From Fidelibacterota bacterium (lineage in GTDB: Bacteria; Fidelibacterota; UBA2242; JAFGTP01), in NCBI GenBank assembly GCA_016934035.1, contig JAFGTP010000031.1, positions 96,655 to 160,654 of the forward strand: a stretch of DNA of 64,000 nt, written 5' to 3'. The notes beneath the pieces are model-generated. The model did no database searches, had not been told where the DNA came from, and saw nothing but the letters and a program-made list of their open reading frames with translations. Of the stretch, positions 30,001 to 38,915 are shown in pieces. The position numbers and the translations under genes are program-made. Position 1 is the stretch's first letter. Every line of letters starts with the position of its first letter.

Positions 30001-31345
30001 AAAAATTTTTCAAACAGTCCGAGATTTTTTTCAAACCCTGGAAATCTCACCCCGGCAGTGGCTCTCCCATTGTGAATCCATAGCCGGCATCAGAGAGGTT
30101 TTGGCAAAACTGAATATTGGCGACCCTTTTGAAATAGAATTTGGCTTTTCCAATAATATTTCCCTGTTGACGGTTGAAATATTTCAATGGCTGCATGAAA
30201 AAATATTAAACAAAATTACCCAGAAACAGGTCACGAGATGGGTCCAAAATTCCAAAAATTTTCGAGATTTTGAAATCCAGATCGATGCATTTCTGAAAGA
30301 TGAGATAGAAGCCGGGCCCAATACTCTTGCAAAAATCTGTGGAGAAAAAGGACCTGAAACCGATAAGCCGTCTCAACTCAGTTTAAAGGCCCTCAGAAAA
30401 TTATTTAATCAATGCCGGTATAAAAAAGACTCGGAACTGGCGATTTACAGGTTTATGCTGCTCGGAATCATCGATGGCTATTATATCAATGAAAACACCT
30501 CAACTTTTATCATTTACGGTAAGAAAAAAGAGATGTCCGATTACCAGGAAAATCTGATGAATTATCTGCTGCGGTTTTTCTCCCACAAGCTGATTGCCGC
30601 CAAACTCACATCCTATCGCTATAAAGAAAAACCGGACACCTTGCGAAAATATCTCTACACCCTGTTGAGCTTTTCAAACAGGGAAATTCTGAACAAACAG
30701 AATAATGCCATCGAAATCATGCAGGACGCCTGTTGTCGGGCTCTTGGAAAAGAACCCTACTGGCTGAAAGAGTATTTAAATAAATTTGTCAAATATAAGT
30801 ACCTCATTAAAGGTTATAATTATCGGGATGGGGAACATAATCGTGTGACAGCTTCGTTACATGATGATACTGTCAGCGGAAAGCACCATGATATTCAACT
30901 GGTCTGGCATTATATTGAAATTGTCAATCATGATCCCAGTGGCAGTCAGATTGAAAACCTGCGGCATTTGCGAAATTCTGTCGATTTTTTATTGACTGAA
31001 AATCCGGAAAATTTCACTCTTCTGTTATTAAAAGCCTACACAATGTATATGCTTCAATACCGGGAGAAAAATTCTCTGGATATGGCTGAGAAATTGTTAA
31101 TTAAAGCCTTTAAGGGATTTCAGAACCAGACGAAAACTTTGAATGAGGATATTCTGAGGCAAAATTATGATCACTTTATTCAAAAAATCAAAGTGGATAA
31201 CGAGGAATTGCAACAAAGAATGAACGAATATGGCCTGGAATTTGGTTTTTCAACCATCATGGTCAGCCATTTTCTGAAACCCTTACAATTAGCAAATAAA
31301 ACTCTGAATTCATTAAATAAAATATTAAGTTCCATAAGATTATAA
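27059..31345 (+). CDS. RecQ-family DEAH helicase with N-terminal PD-(D/E)XK/DUF559-like nuclease-like segment and long novel C-terminus
   Basis: Nuclease-like DYSLELPYYDEGKPHGIVIEIDGSSHKKEDQIEFDK; Walker A LLAPGSGKSITYQLSAFL; SPTKSLIKNQVDSL; VIDEAHCISEWGHDFRTNY; FSLTATAS; NLMVATKDFGIGIDEKNIRYTIHLNYPMSIENFVQESGRTVRDGR. Confidence 0.85.
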   Translation: MKQYIAGYIIDNLPGLFEPGSKRLNDVNSLLQRLTHFQVATKSGMEKEEREYPSMIAILINILQRGMPTKMNMFALRNIVDHASLLEFDESNPDEINIRLINPDQDIRKLVFRSLHPIDSRLTIEDLSANYEKTWEALDDKYEIHFLQHELPDALEKILKDQSNYFVQLLARQRPIKNIIERSDRKDLFSSLDLERCDRQPVDYSLELPYYDEGKPHGIVIEIDGSSHKKEDQIEFDKQITNVLRECNWYDTLRLTQEDFKSTDYFYKLKNSLFDIIYGDYISTCRENYFSPLWSDPLGNEVLHLALVPFAVARIQRVFLEAIAKEKLPLNQPSWKIAVLERDVPCGKLALDDLQETLFRLSSLLQEKDRLLLPEIELEVYNTAEFQNSSFQNTRTERIANFKPDRNYDLIIDIGLLEATQAPVLRFQNAQEVITIRSAQYIEADRRICTGSLLQYNPFSVRGKNEINNHWETDTISTNNLEYFLQSIFRKITFRDHQIPILNIALQCQSVIGLLAPGSGKSITYQLSAFLQPGICMIVSPTKSLIKNQVDSLQNNRIDICSSLCNFFDSIHRDELFEQLIAGNIQFLHILPDQLRTREFREILREMHRAGQYFSYCVIDEAHCISEWGHDFRTNYMKLVKFAGNNCKTKNLERLPFFSLTATASDDVVMDIRNDFENFSEENIIKSKSLVGPESQFIIVECNVENMACKSKKIFSDILGAQKQETMIRLLEEIPEKFKGLAPNPAGIIFCPHESGYYGVTDRYNQQALGVFRGSYDNVYLLDNIKAGFYVSSDRQNKDILKKSLSNQDDFQKNKTNLMVATKDFGIGIDEKNIRYTIHLNYPMSIENFVQESGRTVRDGRPTYSFILFNNQQVEIEGEIEKYDHDLAINKTSLEFSRSSFEKEMLMIDEFLDKITSPGNIHLLIRHIREKTGLEVEGHFYIEEDKPGLIFDKNKRETYGSMDLESLEADFSESFEEENSEKIFQTVRDFFQTLEISPRQWLSHCESIAGIREVLAKLNIGDPFEIEFGFSNNISLLTVEIFQWLHEKILNKITQKQVTRWVQNSKNFRDFEIQIDAFLKDEIEAGPNTLAKICGEKGPETDKPSQLSLKALRKLFNQCRYKKDSELAIYRFMLLGIIDGYYINENTSTFIIYGKKKEMSDYQENLMNYLLRFFSHKLIAAKLTSYRYKEKPDTLRKYLYTLLSFSNREILNKQNNAIEIMQDACCRALGKEPYWLKEYLNKFVKYKYLIKGYNYRDGEHNRVTASLHDDTVSGKHHDIQLVWHYIEIVNHDPSGSQIENLRHLRNSVDFLLTENPENFTLLLLKAYTMYMLQYREKNSLDMAEKLLIKAFKGFQNQTKTLNEDILRQNYDHFIQKIKVDNEELQQRMNEYGLEFGFSTIMVSHFLKPLQLANKTLNSLNKILSSIRL

Positions 31346-31366
31346 GGACTCTCGGAGGATATCGAA

Positions 31367-32266
31367 ATGTCAAAAACATTGGTCAATCAGGTTGAAGAAG
31401 AATTACAAAAATTAGTCGAAGAATTAAATAATTTTCATTCAACTGTCGAGTATCTGGATACAGCCAAAACTTCCGTCAAGAATTCAATCAGTGCAGTTCA
31501 GGCTGTTGAAGAGAGTTTTGTCAATCGTATCAACGAAATTACCCGGACCTATGATTCCTTCTTAAAACTTGAAGAATCCATCTACAGTTTCATTGAAAAA
31601 ATTAATTCCATTGATTTTCCCCAGCGACTTGAAAAAATCGAGATGACCGTAAAAAGTACCATCAATCAATTGGATAACATTAAAAATGAAACCCTGGGTG
31701 AGTTGGGCAAAGCTTCAGAAACGATCATTAAAGCTGATTTTGATGGTCATTTTCAAAAAATCCAGTGGGAAATTGAAAAATCAGTAAAATCCCATTATCA
31801 ACTGGTGAAAAATATAGAAGACCAGCGGCTACCGGAAAAACTGCTGACCTTTGGCAGCGAAATCAAAAACCTTCAGAAAGAGGCAGCTGTAAAATTAAAC
31901 GCCAACTTCGAATCCGTGGGCAAAGAAATTGTCCGGGTTATTTCGGAACTTGACCTGGATACCCGCTTCGACAAAATCAGTTCCCGTATTTCTGAAGTAT
32001 CCTCCAGAATTCAAAGTCTTTATGACTATACAGAAAGAATGGAAGTATCACTGAAAGATAAAGTTGCAGAAGCCAATAACAATCAAAATCAATTGATTAA
32101 ATCTTTTCAAAACAACCTTTCCCGGCAGGTGTTGGAAATGAATAAAATGATCGTTAAAAATTTTGGGCAGCAACGGATTAATACACTTCTAACGTGGATT
32201 ATGATGTTCACAATTATTGCCATGATTATCTTTTTTCAATTTGAGTTTCTGAATCCCTTCAAATAG
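31367..32266 (+). CDS. Coiled-coil protein with C-terminal transmembrane anchor
   Basis: Heptad-rich throughout; C-terminal INTLLTWIMMFTIIAMIIFFQFEFLNPFK; 21-bp spacer after helicase gene containing GGAGG. Confidence 0.75.
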   Translation: MSKTLVNQVEEELQKLVEELNNFHSTVEYLDTAKTSVKNSISAVQAVEESFVNRINEITRTYDSFLKLEESIYSFIEKINSIDFPQRLEKIEMTVKSTINQLDNIKNETLGELGKASETIIKADFDGHFQKIQWEIEKSVKSHYQLVKNIEDQRLPEKLLTFGSEIKNLQKEAAVKLNANFESVGKEIVRVISELDLDTRFDKISSRISEVSSRIQSLYDYTERMEVSLKDKVAEANNNQNQLIKSFQNNLSRQVLEMNKMIVKNFGQQRINTLLTWIMMFTIIAMIIFFQFEFLNPFK

Positions 32267-32312
32267 CCTTTAAATTTTCCGATTATCCTGCCTTCACAAT
32301 CGAAAATAAATT

Positions 32313-32348
32313 GCAGTTTCAATTACTGGTATTGAAATTGCTTTTTTT
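32313..32348 (+). terminator. Rho-independent terminator closing the helicase / coiled-coil unit
   Basis: GCAGTTTCAAT-tactggt-ATTGAAATTGC followed by TTTTTTT. Confidence 0.75.
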
Positions 32349-32458
32349 CAGGTGCTTTTTTTTAGGAGAACAAATTATTTTGTGTAAAATTTGATAAAAT
32401 TATTAATTATATTACAAAGTTTAGTTGAAATCGTTATAATTTAGGAATTTATGCCAAT

Positions 32459-33775
32459 ATGAAATACCTGTTATCCGGCATCTTTTTTATAATCGGGATG
32501 CTGAATATTCTTCCGGCCATGGAAACAAAGGAAACCAGCAATGCCGACAGCCTGGTGGTTGCCCAAAATTATTCCATGGCGGAAAACTATTTTAACAGTT
32601 CCAAGAACGATTTTTATACCTCAATCCGATACAGCCTTTCGGGACAGGGGGATCATCATTTTTCCTCCGGTATCACCAAAGACTACGGGTCTGAAAGCGA
32701 GTATTTTGTTGAAAATGCAAAATTTTGGCGTCGTAATTTCTGGATCGGTTTGGGAGGCACAGCCATTCTTGATGCCCTGGGTATCTATTTTAATAGTCAA
32801 GCAGTAAAATCCTATGGCATTTACGAAAAAGCAACCAACACCAAAGAGGCCACTGCAGCCATAAAAAATACCGATACCTATTCCACTATCAGGAACACTG
32901 CTTATTCAGTTTCTTTGGTTCCTCTCGGATTTGCTATTTATAGCATGTTCCGGGAAAAATATTACCGCGTCGATGGCCTGCTGGCCACCAGTGCTGCTCA
33001 GGAAATCAATGATAAAGTCACCGAAATTTCCGGTAAAGGGAAGGTAAAAATTGCCCCCATCGGGTTTGTGTTCATTATGGGAGGAAAGTTTTCAATGGGT
33101 GATCAGGGAAATGAAGGCAATGAAAATGAAAAACCAGTCCATACCCAAACTGTTGAAGATTTTTATATCAGCAAAATGGAAGTGACCCAGTCAATTTATG
33201 AAGCAATCATGAAAAATAATCCTTCGCAGATAAAAGGGCCCTCCTTTCCTGTTGAAAATATCACCTGGTATCAGGCACTGGAATTTTGCAACATGCTGAG
33301 TGAAAACGAAAACCTGGAACCTTGTTATCGCATTGAAAATAATCAGGTGACCTGCAACTGGAATGCATCGGGTTATCGCCTGCCGACAGAAAAAGAGTGG
33401 GAATTCGCTGCCCGTAGCCGGGGCCGAAAAGACCGGCCCTATAGTGGCACAGACCGGGCCTTTAATCTCGATGAATACGCCTGGTATAACCGCTCCAGTT
33501 ATTATCAGATTCAGACAGCCGGGATGAAACTGCCCAATGAATTGGGAATATATGACATGACTGGAAATGTGCGGGAATGGTGCTGGAATTCCTATGCGGA
33601 CTATCCGCTGGGAAAAAACCGGCAGTCGGTCATATCCAATGCCGAAAAATACAGAGTTGTACGGGGCGGCGGCTGGGGCGACAAGTATCTGGATTGCCGT
33701 ACGACAAAAAGATTTGCAGTTGAACCGGATAAATATTTACCGATTGTCGGGTTTAGAATTGTGAAAAGCAGGTAG
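32459..33775 (+). CDS. SUMF1/FGE-sulfatase-fold protein
   Basis: GGKFSMGDQGNEGNENEKPVHTQTVEDFYISKMEVTQSIYEAIM...GYRLPTEKEWEFAAR...GNVREWCWN...VVRGGGWGDKYLDCRTTKR. Confidence 0.88.
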   Translation: MKYLLSGIFFIIGMLNILPAMETKETSNADSLVVAQNYSMAENYFNSSKNDFYTSIRYSLSGQGDHHFSSGITKDYGSESEYFVENAKFWRRNFWIGLGGTAILDALGIYFNSQAVKSYGIYEKATNTKEATAAIKNTDTYSTIRNTAYSVSLVPLGFAIYSMFREKYYRVDGLLATSAAQEINDKVTEISGKGKVKIAPIGFVFIMGGKFSMGDQGNEGNENEKPVHTQTVEDFYISKMEVTQSIYEAIMKNNPSQIKGPSFPVENITWYQALEFCNMLSENENLEPCYRIENNQVTCNWNASGYRLPTEKEWEFAARSRGRKDRPYSGTDRAFNLDEYAWYNRSSYYQIQTAGMKLPNELGIYDMTGNVREWCWNSYADYPLGKNRQSVISNAEKYRVVRGGGWGDKYLDCRTTKRFAVEPDKYLPIVGFRIVKSR

Positions 33776-33781
33776 GCACGA

Positions 33782-36160
33782 ATGAGAAAAATGGAAATCC
33801 ATATCCTCCTTTTCCTGGCATTTTTTGTAAAATGTGACACAGATTTTGTTCGTTCAAATCCTTTTGATTCGGCCTACAATCCAGCCCTCTGGATGCCGCA
33901 AAAACTTGAGATTCAAGGGAACAATATTCATACTGCCACCCTTTCCTGGATTCAAAATGAAGACCATATCGACGGTTTCAAAATAGACCGGAAAACCGGA
34001 GCCGGAGAATGGGTCGAGGCCTATGCCATTGTCGCTAAATCTGTTTTTTCCTATGTGGATTCAACAATCATTCCCGGCCAGATTATTCAGTATCGTCTCT
34101 CGGCCTATGCCGACCAGAATGAATCCGACCCGATTCAAGAGGAGATTGTTCTTGACTTTCCACCACCAACAAATTTGAGGATCATTTCCCAGGACCTGAG
34201 CCAGATCCAGTTGGCCTGGAATGAAAGTATTGAAGGTGAAGAAGGATTCATTATCGGTAAAAAAATTGGTGATGGTGAATTGGTTCCTTCCTACGCTGTT
34301 CTGGCAGAGAATACCACCGGTTTTACAGATGGTGAAATCATACCGGGAGAAATACTATCGTATGTCGTCTATGCCTTTTATAAAAATTATTTTTCTGATT
34401 ATTCATCTACTTCAACCAATATCAACCTGAATGCGCCGGCTAAATTTATGATTGAACAACTATTTGATGATGAAATCCGATTGAGTTGGGAAGACAGCAA
34501 TGTTGGCGAGGAAGGATATTTTGTAGAAGCCCGATATGATCAGGGTGAATTTACTGAAATTCAAAGATTGGGCCCCAATGTCACGGAATTAAAAATTTCC
34601 AATATTCATAAGAATGTTCTCTACACCTTCCGAGTCGCAGCCTTTGTGGGAGAATTTGTATCCGGTTACAGCGAGGAAGACTCTATTTTTATTGAACAAA
34701 TCATCGAGGGACCTCTGGTTTTTTATCCTTTTAACGGCAATGCCGACGATGAAGGCAATAACAATGGAAATGATGGGGTTGTCAGAGGTGCTGAACTGGA
34801 TGATGACCGTTTTGACAATCCCGATGCATCCTATTATTTTAATGGCATCAACAATTATATAGATTTTGGCATCCTCAATAGTGAAAAAATAAGCCTGTCC
34901 ATCTGGTTTAAACTCAATGAATACAAAAACCTCCAACCCTGTGTGCTTTCTAAAAATAAAACCAATTCCCAGGATGGAAGTTTTCTACTGGAAATCCGTC
35001 AGGAAACGGGAAATATTCGGTTTCTGCTAAGAAATGAGGGACAATTAGTCGAACTGGCTTCAACAAGCCCTGTTTATGCCAATCTCTGGCATCATGTTGT
35101 GGTTACCTACAATGGCAGTGAATTGATCCTCTTCCTGGATGGCGAAATGGAAGATGTGAAAAATACAGGTTTTACTAAAATTAATGAACTTCATGAAAAA
35201 CTTTTAATCGGGAAAAATGGAAATGATAATTTCCATTTCTGTGGCAATATTGATGACATCAGGATTTTCAATTATGCTATTGATAATGTTGATGTCAAAA
35301 ACCTGTTTCATGAAAATGGATGGGAAGGAAATAATCCGCAGGAAGAAAATATGGTTTTTGTGGAAGGCGGCGCATTTCAAATGGGCGATATTTGGGGCGA
35401 CGGATATTCCAATGAAACACCGGTCCATGATGTGACATTGAATACGTTTTATATCAGTAAATACGAAACAGACCTTAGTGAGTTTTTGACCTTTCTAAAT
35501 GATGTGGGCGTTTCCGGAGACGGTGTATTAAACGGAAATATTCTGATAGAAATGAACGCAAGTACGCCAATCCAGTATAATGGATCAGAATATGTTTTTG
35601 TCAATAATGCTGGCGCTGTTGCACCGGATTGTCCGGCTATTTTTTGCACCTGGTATGGTGCCGTGGAATATTGTAATTGGATGAGCACTAAAAACGGCTA
35701 TAATAAAGCCTATACTGTAACTCAGGGATCTGTGGTATGCAACTGGAGTGCAAATGGTTACAGGTTGCCAACTGAGGCTGAATGGGAGTATGCCGGGCGC
35801 TCAGGCGGAAATGATCAGAGTAAATGGAGCGGAAACCCGGACCTGCTTCAGGCAAAATATTATATGTGGTATTTAGACAACAGCGAAGACCAGGTCCATC
35901 CGGTGGGAACCAGGAAAGGCAACTCTCTGGGCTTGTTTGATTTGAGCGGTAATGTCTGGGAATGGTGCTGGGACTGGTATGGTAATTATAATGCCGAGGC
36001 TCAGAACAATCCGACAGGTGTGCTGACCGGTTCCGCCAGAGTTGTGAGGGGGGGCAGTTTTAGCAATAAGATTATGGCCTGCAGGACAATCTCCAGAGGC
36101 ACAGGATTACCAACCAAGGCCTATAATAACATCGGGTTTAGAATTTGTCGAAATCAATAA
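33782..36160 (+). CDS. Lipoprotein-like Fn3 + LamG-type + SUMF1/FGE-fold protein
   Basis: Three Fn3-like repeats, LamG-like LVFYPFNGNADDEGNNNGNDGVVRG...HHVVVTYNGSELILFLDG, then FVEGGAFQMGDIWGDGYSNETPVHDV...RLPTEAEWEYAGR...GNVWEWCWDWYG. Confidence 0.85.
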   Translation: MRKMEIHILLFLAFFVKCDTDFVRSNPFDSAYNPALWMPQKLEIQGNNIHTATLSWIQNEDHIDGFKIDRKTGAGEWVEAYAIVAKSVFSYVDSTIIPGQIIQYRLSAYADQNESDPIQEEIVLDFPPPTNLRIISQDLSQIQLAWNESIEGEEGFIIGKKIGDGELVPSYAVLAENTTGFTDGEIIPGEILSYVVYAFYKNYFSDYSSTSTNINLNAPAKFMIEQLFDDEIRLSWEDSNVGEEGYFVEARYDQGEFTEIQRLGPNVTELKISNIHKNVLYTFRVAAFVGEFVSGYSEEDSIFIEQIIEGPLVFYPFNGNADDEGNNNGNDGVVRGAELDDDRFDNPDASYYFNGINNYIDFGILNSEKISLSIWFKLNEYKNLQPCVLSKNKTNSQDGSFLLEIRQETGNIRFLLRNEGQLVELASTSPVYANLWHHVVVTYNGSELILFLDGEMEDVKNTGFTKINELHEKLLIGKNGNDNFHFCGNIDDIRIFNYAIDNVDVKNLFHENGWEGNNPQEENMVFVEGGAFQMGDIWGDGYSNETPVHDVTLNTFYISKYETDLSEFLTFLNDVGVSGDGVLNGNILIEMNASTPIQYNGSEYVFVNNAGAVAPDCPAIFCTWYGAVEYCNWMSTKNGYNKAYTVTQGSVVCNWSANGYRLPTEAEWEYAGRSGGNDQSKWSGNPDLLQAKYYMWYLDNSEDQVHPVGTRKGNSLGLFDLSGNVWEWCWDWYGNYNAEAQNNPTGVLTGSARVVRGGSFSNKIMACRTISRGTGLPTKAYNNIGFRICRNQ

Positions 36161-36408
36161 ATTACGTGACCATTTATTATTATGTTGATATCATCGTCAA
36201 ATTGAAGCAACGGACATTATTTTTAACATCACAATAAACCCATATCAAGTAATATTCAGAAATATTATGATCCTAAATTCAACAGTAAGATTGATTGAAA
36301 AGGAATTTCTGTTTGGGAAAAATAATTAAATTGATTTTGTAAAATTAAATATTTTTTGAATTGAGGGGGTTATAAAATCAAACTGTTAAGATACATTTTG
36401 GGATAAAA

Positions 36409-36438
36409 AAAAACTCCGACAGAAAAGTCGGAGTTTTT
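36409..36438. terminator. Bidirectional intrinsic terminator between convergent genes
   Basis: AAAAACTCCGAC-agaaaa-GTCGGAGTTTTT, 12-bp perfect arms. Confidence 0.9.
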
Positions 36439-36459
36439 AAATGTGTATTATTCATTTTA

Positions 36460-38793
36460 TTAGTTGCTGGATCCGCTGGCCCGATTAGAATTTTTACCCA
36501 TTGGCGCCGGAATGGCTTTGCTGAATTGCTTTCCTGTAAAATAAGATACAATTCTTGGCAGAAGTTGCTTCATGTCATCAGGATTTCCGTAATTGTTATC
36601 ATATTGATGTTCCAGCGGTTGGCCTGTAACGATGATCCAGCCACCACCGAGATTGAATTCAATCAAAGTCGGACGCTGTTGGCTATCCACGCAATACACA
36701 GTTGTACCATCGGAAAGATTGGTAAAACTTTCGTGACTTGCATAATTGTGGTCCAATTCATTGGGCAGACCGGTTACCAGGGGCAGATTTTGGTCGGTAA
36801 CATAGTTATAGTTATCGTAGTTGTAATTTAATACAATATTGCCGGGCAGGACAACACCCTGGGCAACCAGATCACCATAAGCCCAGCCTCTGTCACAGGC
36901 TTCCCAGAACATAGAACCGCCCATGTAGACGAAATTGGTAAATCTTACCTGGTTGGCTGCGTAATTGGCATAAAAATTATCATTCTGATCATTGGAAATG
37001 ATAACCAGGTCTGTTCCCGGAATCAAACTGACATTTACCATTTCAGATGAAGGAATGATTTCATACTGATTGGATCCTGGCCCTTCGGTAAATCCCAAAC
37101 TTTGCAACATGTTAATCATGGCATTACTGCTCCAGGGTAAACCGTCCTGGAATATTTTCACATGGGTTGCTGTTCCGGCTCCACCACCGACATTGACTCT
37201 GTGAGTGATAGACCCGATCAATCCTGCACTATCCTTGACCTGCAAGGTAATCAGGTAGGAACCGGCCTCATTGTAAGTGACTGTAGCTGTGGATGATGTG
37301 GTCCATGAGTTGTCCCAATCTCCGTCGCTTTCCACATCCCAACGATACATCAGGCTGGATTGAGGATCAATGTCATCGACACTCAAACTGGCGTCAAGAT
37401 TAAAAACAGTTCCGACAATACCGGCCGGCGGGGCAATAGTAAACTCTGCTGCAGGAGGATTGTTTTCTTCCTGTTCTGTGATATTGCCATTGGTCTGAGT
37501 AATTCGATATAGAATTTCTCCGGGTGATTCAACCAATTCCCAGTAAAAAGGTCCGTTTTCATTGACAAAACCCATCAGTTGAAATACAAAAATAGCATTT
37601 TTCAAAACCAGGGTGCAGGATTCAATAAATTCTTCTGCTGCATCGATTTGAGAACCCAATAACCATTCGGCAATTTTGTCGCTGTTGTTGTACATCAGGG
37701 TCAGGAAGTTTTCAATGAACTCTTCGGTATTTCTTTCGTTCATGTTCCTGTTCATTAATGCTGCCAGATCGTTTTGTACGGACAGTTGCAGGTCTTCGGC
37801 ATCCCTCAATTCATCATATCCGGTCAGTAAATCCATAAAGTACAAAATGGATTGGGCGGAATTGAGTTTGGTTGCCCGTCCTGAAGGTATATCCCAGTTG
37901 TTGACTTCTGAAAAATTCATACCTTTTGTGATGGTAATGTCAAAAGTGCCGTTTCCCAGATCATATTCAGTCTGAGTGGCGGAGCTGGTAAAACTAGGTG
38001 GCCATCCCCATGTGAATGAGGTGATCGGTGATGACTTTTCAATTGCCAGCACATCATTCAAGGCCCCGGCGGTTGTGTAAATTCCGGCGCTGTAATAAAT
38101 CCTGCGGGGATTTACAAAATTGATGTCCGTTCCTGAAATATCCTGAATATAAGGTGGTTCCAGAGACTGAGCGCCTGCACCTTTGCCGGCGCCGGCCATA
38201 TTTTCCATTGTACTCTTCATAATCTGGACTGTCAGCTGGTAAATCCTTGGATTGACTTCATAATTTAAAGCATTGTCCGCATCGCTGGCATAAGCCTCTT
38301 CCAGCAGGGCCACCAAGTCATCAAAAAGGTCGTTTACCTGGACTGCATTTAAATAATTCTGCCGCTGTGTCTGGGTTGTATATACAAGATAGGGATTCAG
38401 GAGACACAGGGCCATGGCTGTTGTTGTTGCATTGGCATTGACTTGATCGGTAACCGGGTCATAAATACCAATATAGATGGGTAATTTGTTTTGTGGTTTT
38501 TTGATGATGAGCACCTGAAATTTATCAGAAAGGTTTCCGCCCACTTCAAAATTACCGTCATTTTCAATATCACTTCTGTCAGTAAAAGAAACAACTTCCA
38601 GATTGCCGGGATTGACATTGGCGTTTTCACCGATGACCAGATTACCTTTTTTGGTTTCTGTTTCAATAGCGATTTTCCCGTCATCCTTTTTTTTGTCGTC
38701 TCCACCTCCAATTAAATCTTCCCAAAGGGAACATGATTGCAATGCGAACATGACAATCATTAATGCACAAAATAACACCTTAAACTTCCTCAT
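36460..38793 (-). CDS. PKD-domain lipoprotein
   Basis: Start moved to internal Met with upstream GGAGG (ATTTGGAGGTCTTATG); MRKFKVLFCALMIVMFALQSCSLWEDL lipobox; PKD VDDIDPQSSLMYRWDVESDGDWDNSWTTSSTATVTYNEAGSYLITLQVKD. Confidence 0.75.
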   Translation of the reverse strand: MRKFKVLFCALMIVMFALQSCSLWEDLIGGGDDKKKDDGKIAIETETKKGNLVIGENANVNPGNLEVVSFTDRSDIENDGNFEVGGNLSDKFQVLIIKKPQNKLPIYIGIYDPVTDQVNANATTTAMALCLLNPYLVYTTQTQRQNYLNAVQVNDLFDDLVALLEEAYASDADNALNYEVNPRIYQLTVQIMKSTMENMAGAGKGAGAQSLEPPYIQDISGTDINFVNPRRIYYSAGIYTTAGALNDVLAIEKSSPITSFTWGWPPSFTSSATQTEYDLGNGTFDITITKGMNFSEVNNWDIPSGRATKLNSAQSILYFMDLLTGYDELRDAEDLQLSVQNDLAALMNRNMNERNTEEFIENFLTLMYNNSDKIAEWLLGSQIDAAEEFIESCTLVLKNAIFVFQLMGFVNENGPFYWELVESPGEILYRITQTNGNITEQEENNPPAAEFTIAPPAGIVGTVFNLDASLSVDDIDPQSSLMYRWDVESDGDWDNSWTTSSTATVTYNEAGSYLITLQVKDSAGLIGSITHRVNVGGGAGTATHVKIFQDGLPWSSNAMINMLQSLGFTEGPGSNQYEIIPSSEMVNVSLIPGTDLVIISNDQNDNFYANYAANQVRFTNFVYMGGSMFWEACDRGWAYGDLVAQGVVLPGNIVLNYNYDNYNYVTDQNLPLVTGLPNELDHNYASHESFTNLSDGTTVYCVDSQQRPTLIEFNLGGGWIIVTGQPLEHQYDNNYGNPDDMKQLLPRIVSYFTGKQFSKAIPAPMGKNSNRASGSSN

Positions 38794-38915
38794 AAGACCT
38801 CCAAATTTCACCTTTGTTAAATCATTCTTCAAGTTACTATGCTTAATACACATAATCAAATTTAACATACTGCCCGTAAGAAGATTTGTTTTAAATCACT
38901 AAAAGACAGATAAAA

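Noticed and set aside
27059-31345. Annotating the helicase as housekeeping RecQ
   Set aside because: Far longer than typical RecQ, N-terminal nuclease-like block, and no HRDC domain I can recognise; kept as RecQ-family only.
32459-36160. Calling these genes active formylglycine-generating enzymes
   Set aside because: One of the two expected active-site cysteines is replaced and no sulfatase is nearby.
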